From positions 1-35,602 of the forward strand of contig CAZIPT010000018.1 in NCBI GenBank assembly GCA_964541375.1: 35,602 nt of DNA, given 5' to 3'. A model generated the notes under the pieces. The model ran no database searches. It was not told the DNA's origin and was given only the letters and a program-made list of their open reading frames with translations. This stretch comes from JBAXEO01 sp964541375. GTDB taxonomy: Bacteria; Actinomycetota; Coriobacteriia; Anaerosomatales; JAAXUF01. This document shows, one piece after another, positions 16,860 through 22,796 of the stretch. The translations under genes and the position numbers were made by a program. Every line of letters starts with the position of its first letter. Within the stretch, counting starts at the first letter, position 1.

Positions 16860-17855
16860 CTATATGCCCCGTTCGGAGGCGACTTCGCCAGCCTCGTCAC
16901 CCGAAGGCTCCACTCCCGCCATCTCCAGCGGTGCCGGCTCGACCTCGCCCGGCCGAGAAAGCCGCGCCACGACGAGCCCGCCCGCGACGACCATCGCACC
17001 ACCGGCGATCGTCCAGGCGGTGAGCGGCTCGGCGAGAAACAGCGCAGCGAACAACACCGCCGAGACCGGCTCGGCGTACGTCAGGATCGCGGCGTGGTCG
17101 GTCCGGATGCGACGCAGCCCCGACAGGAAGAACACGCCGGAGAACGCGGTCTGCACGAGCCCGAGCGTGAGGAGTGCCGCATACGCGGTCGGCGTGCTCG
17201 GCCCCTGCCCGTGCGCGTAGAACCATACGACGAACGGCAGCAGGATCGCGCTGGCCACCGTGTACTCGACAAGCATGAGCGACATGCCGGTAATGCCCTT
17301 GAGTATCTTCTTGCTCCGCAGCAGTAACGTCGCGTACGTCAGCGCCGAGCAGAACGCGAGCCCCGCGCCGAAGAGCTCCCGCGGACTCGCGACGCGCAGC
17401 CCCTGCGGCGCCAGGATCACCACGATCCCTCCCAATGACAGCGCGAGCGGAACGAAGATGCGCTTGTCGAAGCGCTCGCCGGTCACAAACGGCGCGAACA
17501 GCGCCACGAACACCGGTCCCGTGTACCCGAGCAGCTCGGCTGTCGCCACGCTGGTCCGGTCCAACGCCGAGAGGAACAGGACCCAGTTCAGGCACAGCAG
17601 TGCTCCCTGAGCGGCCACCTGAGCCAGTTTGCGGCGCGAAAGCCCCGTCACTTGCCCCAGAGTCCGAGTAGCGGTCATCCATAGTAGGATCGCCGCGCCG
17701 GCGAAGAACACGCGATAGAACACCTTGACCACCGACGCGCCGTCGGCTGCCCTTAGCACCAGCGGAATCGTCCCCCAGATGATTCCGGCGAACACGACTC
17801 GCGCCAGCCCACCGAGCTCTGCGGGGCGGTTGGGGTTTGAGGCGTCAGATTGCAT
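16860..17855 (-). CDS. EamA/DMT-family membrane transporter
   Basis: 331 residues from ATG 17855, with ten predicted helices in two EamA repeats (about 15-145 and 160-300). Typical motifs are the IWGTIPLVLR helix 1, the ELLGYTGPVFVALFAP end of repeat 1 and the TYAEPVSAVLFAALFLAEPLT helix pair of repeat 2. The family exports or imports amino acids, nucleotide precursors or other metabolites; the substrate is unknown. An in-frame ATG at 17906 would put a hairpin (17875-17902) inside the coding sequence, so I reject it. A TACACT lies seven bases before the chosen ATG and no Shine-Dalgarno is visible, so the mRNA may be leaderless. Confidence 0.85.
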   Translation of the reverse strand: MQSDASNPNRPAELGGLARVVFAGIIWGTIPLVLRAADGASVVKVFYRVFFAGAAILLWMTATRTLGQVTGLSRRKLAQVAAQGALLCLNWVLFLSALDRTSVATAELLGYTGPVFVALFAPFVTGERFDKRIFVPLALSLGGIVVILAPQGLRVASPRELFGAGLAFCSALTYATLLLRSKKILKGITGMSLMLVEYTVASAILLPFVVWFYAHGQGPSTPTAYAALLTLGLVQTAFSGVFFLSGLRRIRTDHAAILTYAEPVSAVLFAALFLAEPLTAWTIAGGAMVVAGGLVVARLSRPGEVEPAPLEMAGVEPSGDEAGEVASERGI

Positions 17856-17874
17856 GCCGACGAGTGTAGCGCAG

Positions 17875-17902
17875 GAGCCGAGGCGTGAACTCACCTCGGC
17901 TC
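17875..17902 (-). terminator. Hairpin terminator of the beta-helix gene
   Basis: The arms GAGCCGAGG and CCTCGGCTC form a perfect 9-bp stem with a 10-base loop, 29 bases beyond the stop of the beta-helix gene on the - strand and before the EamA start. A T-run is lacking, as often in high-GC genomes. Placement between two same-strand genes supports termination. Confidence 0.6.
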
Positions 17903-17930
17903 CCATTCGGTGTGTTCTCCGGGCGACTCG

Positions 17931-20054
17931 CTACTTCACCCAGACCTCGGCTCGCCGGTTCGCCGCTCGGCCACCCTTCGTGCGGTTAGACCGCACAGGG
18001 TTGGAACTGCCATAGCCAGCTGACTTGAGGTGCGCCTTCGATCCCAGCTTCTTGAGTTGCGCGGCAAGGTAGAAACGGACCGTTCTCGCCCGTATGTCCG
18101 AGAGGCCTTTGTTGGCCTTCCAGGTGGTGCCGCCGTCCGGGATCTTGGACGTGTACGCGTCGATGCGAACGTCCGTCGCCCCTTGGGCTGCGATCGTGCG
18201 GGCATACCCCCGCAGTGATCGCTTCGCTGACTCCGAAAGCCTCGAGGAACGGATTGTGAAACGCACCCCGCCCAACTTGTCGTACGAGGTATCGAGGAAC
18301 TGGGCCGTGACCGTCTTGTCGGCGGAGACGTTGGTGTCGGTTCGCACAACAGTGCTCACGCCGTCTGACCACGACACGAACCGGTATCCGGCATTGGGTA
18401 CGGCGGTGACGGGAGTGCCGCTTCCACTGGCTGGAATGCTCTGAATCGCCGACCCGGAGATCGTCCCGCCGGGTCCGGCAACGTACGTGAGCTGGAAGAC
18501 AGGCAGCTCGTAAGCGCCCATATCCCACGCGCCCTGCTGAGGCCGTGTGACGCCGTTCATGTCCGTGGTGGAGGCAGGTACCGCGACAGCCGTGTCGGTT
18601 CCTGCGTTGACGCACGGCGATGCTGCGGTCAGGCGGTAGTCGCCGTTCGCTGCATCCACGAAGCTCGGAGCTGCGGCGATGTTGCCCTCGCCGGCATCGC
18701 CGCTCTGGATGTCGGAGTACGTCGCCGAGCAGCCATCGAGGTCCTCGCCATCGGTCCATACGATGCAGTTGGTGATGGTGGGGGATGATCCGTCGGTAGC
18801 GAAGATGCCGTCGCCATCGTAGCCGGCTTCGTTCCCCGCGATCGTGCAGTTGACGATAGCCGGGTCGCTGTCGTCGTCGCAGATGACAGCGCCTCCGTTG
18901 TAACCCGCACCGTTTCCGGAGAAGACGCTATTCGTGATTGCAGGATCGGAAAAGTCGTCCATGGCTATGCCACCGCCGTCATAGCCCGCGCTGTTGCTGG
19001 TGAACGTGCAGTTGGTGATAGCGGGATCCGAGTCGTCGTTCACGCCCACGCCACCGCCGTCATAGCCCGCGCTGTTGCTGGTGAAAGTGCAGTTGGTGAT
19101 AGCGGGATCCGAGAAGTCAATGCAATAGATGCCGCCGCCGCCGTGCGCGGAGCCATTGCTCGAAACGTCGCAGTCCTTGAGGGTCGGTGAGGATTCGTGG
19201 ACGTAGATCCCGCCACCATTGCTACTGGACCCATTCGAGGTGATGGTGCAGCCGCTGATACTTGGTGAGGAGTTGGCGCAATAGATCGCGCCGCCGCTGC
19301 TCGCTGAGTTGGAGCTGAGAACGCAGTTCGTGAGCGTCGGCGTGGACGAGTTGCGGAGGTCCAGGGCGCCGCCGTCGCCCTGCGCCGAGTTGGAACTGAT
19401 GGTGCATCCTGTGAACGTGGGCGAAGAGAGGTCGCAATAGATCGCGCCGCCATCGCCGCCGAATATGCTGTTCTTGAGCGCCGTGTTTCCCGTGATCATG
19501 CATCTCGTGAACGTGGGCGAGGCGCCGTCGCAGTAGATCGCTCCACCGGCGCCGCCCCACGTCCCTGAAATCGCCGTGTTTCCCGTGATCATGCAATCCG
19601 AGAACGTGGGCGAAGACTGGTCGCAGTAGATGCCTGCGCCGTTGTCACTTGCACCATCCGTGATGCTGACGCCGGTAACCGCGGCTGAGGTTCCCCCACT
19701 CTCGAACCAGATCACCCGGCCGCTGTCACCGCCGCTGAGCGTCGTCTCGTCCGAGCCGGCGCCAGCGATTGTGACCGTCTTGTTGACCGAGATGTTGCAG
19801 GGATACGTACCCGCCTCGACGTGGACGGTGCCACCCTCTGCAACCTGACCCAGAGCGTGGTCGACGGTCAGGAACGGAGAAGCCTGCGTGCCTGGGTTGC
19901 CGTTGTCGCCCGACGTGGAGACCCAGACCTCGGTCGGCGACGGCTCCGCGTTTGCTCCTGCCGGCAGCGCAAGCGCACAGATGGCAACTGCCAGAAGGGC
20001 CGCAAGACACAAACCTACAGCTCTTCTAGTACGGATCTCGGCAAGTGCGCCCAT
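17931..20054 (-). CDS. Secreted right-handed beta-helix protein with C-terminal OmpA-like domain
   Basis: 707 residues from ATG 20054, which has AAGGGGGA five bases upstream; an in-frame start at 20174 would swallow the leader. A signal peptide (about residues 7-37, ending ALPAGANA) is followed by a DUF1565-like start (VWVSTSGDN...GT). About twelve short repeats of the SPTFTGCTITGNSA / GGGIY type then form a parallel beta-helix (about 70-430). Next comes an InlB/Listeria-Bacteroides-type repeat (about 515-585, GYRFVSWSDG...TVTAQF), then an OmpA-like domain (about 595-707) ending GRAANRRAEVWV. The protein should be exported and attached to peptidoglycan by the OmpA domain, perhaps binding or cleaving a polysaccharide. 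No sortase motif or membrane anchor is seen. Enzymatic activity is not shown. Confidence 0.82.
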   Translation of the reverse strand: MGALAEIRTRRAVGLCLAALLAVAICALALPAGANAEPSPTEVWVSTSGDNGNPGTQASPFLTVDHALGQVAEGGTVHVEAGTYPCNISVNKTVTIAGAGSDETTLSGGDSGRVIWFESGGTSAAVTGVSITDGASDNGAGIYCDQSSPTFSDCMITGNTAISGTWGGAGGAIYCDGASPTFTRCMITGNTALKNSIFGGDGGAIYCDLSSPTFTGCTISSNSAQGDGGALDLRNSSTPTLTNCVLSSNSASSGGAIYCANSSPSISGCTITSNGSSSNGGGIYVHESSPTLKDCDVSSNGSAHGGGGIYCIDFSDPAITNCTFTSNSAGYDGGGVGVNDDSDPAITNCTFTSNSAGYDGGGIAMDDFSDPAITNSVFSGNGAGYNGGAVICDDDSDPAIVNCTIAGNEAGYDGDGIFATDGSSPTITNCIVWTDGEDLDGCSATYSDIQSGDAGEGNIAAAPSFVDAANGDYRLTAASPCVNAGTDTAVAVPASTTDMNGVTRPQQGAWDMGAYELPVFQLTYVAGPGGTISGSAIQSIPASGSGTPVTAVPNAGYRFVSWSDGVSTVVRTDTNVSADKTVTAQFLDTSYDKLGGVRFTIRSSRLSESAKRSLRGYARTIAAQGATDVRIDAYTSKIPDGGTTWKANKGLSDIRARTVRFYLAAQLKKLGSKAHLKSAGYGSSNPVRSNRTKGGRAANRRAEVWVK
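18969..19113 (-). repeat. 81-base tandem repeat within the beta-helix coding sequence
   Basis: Two stretches of 64 bases (18969-19032 and 19050-19113) differ at one visible position and are offset by exactly 81 bases (27 codons). They encode the repeated SDPAITNCTFTSNSAGYDGGG coil unit. Other coils in the gene are related only at the protein level, so this pair is a recent duplication or has been homogenised. Confidence 0.85.
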
Positions 20055-20160
20055 GAGCGTCCCCCTTCTTAGCGAACCGATGCTCCCATCGGCAAGGGAC
20101 CCCCGTCGCCTGGCCGATAACGCGTCCAATACGGGGTTTTGCCCCGCCCGCGATCCTGCG
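20055..20160 (-). promoter_or_regulatory. Structured 5' leader of the beta-helix gene (attenuator/riboswitch-like)
   Basis: On the - strand the leader contains a 5-bp CGGGG/CCCCG hairpin with an AAAA-containing loop (20132-20146). It is followed by two competing stems: ATCGGC (20118-20113) with GCCGAT (20093-20088), and CCGATG with CATCGG around a GGAG loop (20092-20077). Both need the same GCCGAT segment, so only one can form at a time. The ribosome binding site follows directly. This is the usual layout of a leader that switches between two folds. I could not match it to a known riboswitch class by eye; the c-di-GMP-I core motif is not evident. Confidence 0.35.
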
Positions 20161-20375
20161 AAACCCTGGACCACGGGCGCCGTCGGCGGGCGATCAGGCC
20201 CTCACTCGTTGTGCGGGCGTCCGCGAAGTGCGCCGTGCAGCCCGCTGGCTGCGCTACGGAGTCGGGGAGGGCGTGCAGCCCGGGGTGCTGGTGAGGTTAC
20301 GCAGACGAGCCGCCCGTGGGCGGCTCGTCGAGTATGTTTGAGCATGGCGTCTCCCGAGACGCCCGCGCCGGACCG
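20161..20375. other. Gene-free stretch between the beta-helix leader and hypE
   Basis: No supportable gene was seen. It holds a 6-bp hairpin GCAGCC-CGCT-GGCTGC (20237-20252), a GTGCAGCCC segment present twice (near 20235 and 20273), and the hyp operon hairpin listed separately. The promoter of the beta-helix gene is expected here or in the leader, but I cannot point to convincing -35 and -10 boxes. Confidence 0.5.
20304..20329 (-). terminator. Strong hairpin terminator after hypE
   Basis: The arms GACGAGCCGCCC (20304-20315) and GGGCGGCTCGTC (20318-20329) are perfectly complementary over 12 bases with almost no loop (effectively 11 bp plus a 4-base loop). They lie 47 bases past the hypE stop on the - strand. 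There is no T-run. It is the only strong hairpin visible downstream of hypE and probably ends the nickel/hyp transcript. Confidence 0.65.
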
Positions 20376-21386
20376 CTAGCAGATGCGCGGCAACTGCTCG
20401 CCGACAAGCATATCCATGATGCGAGTGGCTCCGAAGCTCGTGAACACGTACACCTTGCCGGCCGGGCTCTCGGCGACCTCGCCGATGATCGCGGCGTCAT
20501 CGCCGTACGGAGACGCCTTCATGGCTGCCAGCGCGGCCTCGGCCTGCTCGGCGGGTACCACGGCGACCATCTTGCCCTCGTTGGCGACCTGGAAGACGTC
20601 GTAGCCGAGCATCTCGCTCGCCCCGCGCACCTGGTCTTTCACGGGCACCGAGGTCTCGTTGACGGTGATCGAGACGCCGGACGCATCGGCAAGCTCATTG
20701 AGCGTGGAAGCAAGACCGCCGCGCGTGGGATCGCGGAAGCAGCGTGCATCGGGAGCGGCCGCCAGGATGTTGGCAATCATCGCGTTCAGGGGGGCGGCGT
20801 CGGTTTCGATGCTGGTCGAGAACTCAAGGCCCTCGCGAATCGACACAATCGCGATGCCGTGGTCGCCAAGCGTGCCCGAGAGCAGGACCTTGTCGCCGGC
20901 CTTGCAGTTCGAGCCCGAGAGGTCGATTCCCTCGGCAAGTACTCCAACGCCTGCGGTGTTGATGAAGCAGCCGTCGCCGTGACCCTTCTCGACGACCTTG
21001 GTGTCACCGGTGACGATGTGCACGCCGGCCTCTCGGGCGGCCTCGCGCATCGAGATCAGGATCTTCTTGAGGTCGGCGATGGGAAAGCCCTCTTCGAGGA
21101 TGAAGCCGACGCTCAGATACAGCGGCTTCGCGCCGCTGGTCGCAACATCGTTGACGGTGCCGCAGACGGCTAGCCGGCCGATGTCGCCACCCGGGAAGAA
21201 CAGCGGGTGTACCACGTAGGTGTCGGTCGACATCGCGATGCGCGAGCCCGGGAACGGCAGTGAGGCCGCATCGTCCAGACGCTTGAGCGCCTCTTCCGAG
21301 AATCCCTCGACGAAGACCTCGTCGATGAGCTCCTTCATCATGGTGCCGCCCGAACCGTGGGCGAGGAGGATGCGGTCAGCATGCAT
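20376..21386 (-). CDS. hypE: [NiFe]-hydrogenase maturation protein HypE
   Basis: 336 residues, PurM-like two-domain ATPase. HypE dehydrates the carbamoyl group received from HypF on its C-terminal cysteine to a thiocyanate, the source of the CN ligands of the [NiFe] site. The decisive C-terminal PRIC (Cys336) is intact. Other hallmarks are LLAHGSGG at the N-terminus, STDTYVVHPLFFPGGDIG, CGTVNDVATSGA and VTGDTKVVEKG, which together form the ATP site. It is the last gene of the hyp run and lies six bases from hypD. Identification is firm. Confidence 0.97.
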   Translation of the reverse strand: MHADRILLAHGSGGTMMKELIDEVFVEGFSEEALKRLDDAASLPFPGSRIAMSTDTYVVHPLFFPGGDIGRLAVCGTVNDVATSGAKPLYLSVGFILEEGFPIADLKKILISMREAAREAGVHIVTGDTKVVEKGHGDGCFINTAGVGVLAEGIDLSGSNCKAGDKVLLSGTLGDHGIAIVSIREGLEFSTSIETDAAPLNAMIANILAAAPDARCFRDPTRGGLASTLNELADASGVSITVNETSVPVKDQVRGASEMLGYDVFQVANEGKMVAVVPAEQAEAALAAMKASPYGDDAAIIGEVAESPAGKVYVFTSFGATRIMDMLVGEQLPRIC

Positions 21387-21392
21387 GGGCGA

Positions 21393-22484
21393 TTAGGCCT
21401 TCCCGTAGTCGGTGAACCGGTAGTAGGCGGCGCAGGAGCCTTCCGAGGAGACCATGCACGGGCCGATGGGGTGCTCGGGAGTGCAGCCGCGACCGAAGAG
21501 TCGGCACTCGAACGGCAGCGTGATTCCGCGCAGCACCTCGCCGCACTGGACGCCCTTGATCTCCTTGGGCTCGGGCGGCGTGACCGGGATTCGCTTCCTT
21601 GCACCGTAGGCTGCGTACTCCTCGCGGATCGCGAGGCCGGTGCCCGGGATCACGCCGATGCCGCGCCAATCGGCGTCGATCGGCTCGAAGACCTCGTCGA
21701 CCATTTCGCGCGCATGGACGTTGCCCTCGGGCATGACGCCGCGGTGGTAGGCGATCTCGATCTCGGCGCGGCCCTCTTCGAGCTGCTTCAGGATCATGTA
21801 CACGCCCTGGAGCACGTCGACGGGCTCGAAACCGGTGATGACGCCGGGTACGTGGTACTCCTCGGCGAGGAACTTATACGGTTCGCTGCCGATGATCGTT
21901 GAGACGTGGCCGGGGAGGATGAACGCGTCGATCTTGACCTCGGGGTCGTTGACCAGGGCGCCGAGCGCGGCCGGAACGGTCTTGTGCGCGCAGAACACCG
22001 AGAAGTTCTCGAGGCCCGCTTCCTTCGCACGCAGAATCGCCGCTGCGATGAGTGGTGCGGTGGTCTCGAAGCCCACGGCCACGAAGACGACCTGCTTGTC
22101 GGGCTCGTTGGTCGCGATTGCGAGAGCGTCGAGCGGGGAGTAGACGATTCGTACGTCGTGACCTTCGGCCTTCTCGGCGGCGAGGGAGGAGTAGCTGCCG
22201 GGAACCTTCATCATGTCGCCGAAGGTGGTGACTACTACGCCGGGCTGCTTCGCGAGTTCGATGGCCACGTCGATGTCGATGTTTGCGGTGACGCAGACGG
22301 GGCAGCCCGGACCGGAGAGCAGGGTGACCCGCTCGGGCATAACGGCGCGCAAGCCGTTCTTGGCGATCGAAACGGTGTGCGTGCCGCACACTTCCATGAT
22401 CTTGACGGGGCCGGTCTGGGTGGCGTTAATCGCCTCAATGAGGCCCCTGGCGATCTCGGGGTCTCGGAATCCAGAAAGGTCCAT
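21393..22484 (-). CDS. hypD: [NiFe]-hydrogenase maturation protein HypD
   Basis: 363 residues. HypD is the [4Fe-4S] scaffold on which, with HypC, the Fe(CN)2CO unit is assembled. Conserved motifs include EVCGTHT (Cys33), GPGCPVCVT (Cys61, Cys64), VGFETTAP, GHVSTIIG and a C-terminal cysteine group (CGEVLRG, ECRLFGRGCTP, GPCMVSSEGSCAAYY) that binds the cluster. AGGAGT upstream of ATG 22484 overlaps the end of hypC, giving tight coupling. Full length with no missing key residue. Confidence 0.97.
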   Translation of the reverse strand: MDLSGFRDPEIARGLIEAINATQTGPVKIMEVCGTHTVSIAKNGLRAVMPERVTLLSGPGCPVCVTANIDIDVAIELAKQPGVVVTTFGDMMKVPGSYSSLAAEKAEGHDVRIVYSPLDALAIATNEPDKQVVFVAVGFETTAPLIAAAILRAKEAGLENFSVFCAHKTVPAALGALVNDPEVKIDAFILPGHVSTIIGSEPYKFLAEEYHVPGVITGFEPVDVLQGVYMILKQLEEGRAEIEIAYHRGVMPEGNVHAREMVDEVFEPIDADWRGIGVIPGTGLAIREEYAAYGARKRIPVTPPEPKEIKGVQCGEVLRGITLPFECRLFGRGCTPEHPIGPCMVSSEGSCAAYYRFTDYGKA

Positions 22485-22490
22485 TGGACT

Positions 22491-22748
22491 CTAGACTCCT
22501 TCGGCGATAGCGCCTGCTTGGACCTCTTCATCGAAGAAGGGGAGGGTCTTGAGAAGCTCGAGCGTCTCGTTCGCGTACTCCTCATCGACGATCTGGAGAG
22601 CGAAGCCGGCGTGAACCAGAACGAAATCGCCCTCAACAGCTTCGGGAACCAGGTCGAGAGAAACCCTTCTGGTGACCCCCATGATGTCGACAGTGGCCAT
22701 ATGGCCCTCTTCGATCTTGGCTACGCGCGCAGGGATTGCGAGACACAT
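22491..22748 (-). CDS. hypC: [NiFe]-hydrogenase maturation chaperone HypC
   Basis: 85 residues, a HypC/HupF small beta-barrel. The N-terminal MCLAIP has the essential Cys2 that holds the iron unit with HypD and delivers it to the hydrogenase large-subunit precursor. It also has VDIMGVTRRVSLDLVPE and the GDFVLVHAGFALQ strand. It lies between hypF (48 bases upstream) and hypD (six bases downstream). A GGAGGT sequence stands just before ATG 22748. Confidence 0.97.
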   Translation of the reverse strand: MCLAIPARVAKIEEGHMATVDIMGVTRRVSLDLVPEAVEGDFVLVHAGFALQIVDEEYANETLELLKTLPFFDEEVQAGAIAEGV

Positions 22749-22796
22749 AGACTGAGACCTCCTATAGCGGCAACGGAGTCTTACCCCGAACCAACA

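Noticed and set aside
18690..19650. Repeats that could suggest a CRISPR array
   Set aside because: Repeat units vary, are in frame and encode beta-helix coils; there are no constant repeats with unique spacers.
20055..20160. c-di-GMP-I (GEMM) riboswitch before the beta-helix gene
   Set aside because: A GGGGCAAAACCCC hairpin and GGACGC are vaguely reminiscent, but the conserved core and GNRA-tetraloop arm are not present; reported only as an unclassified structured leader.
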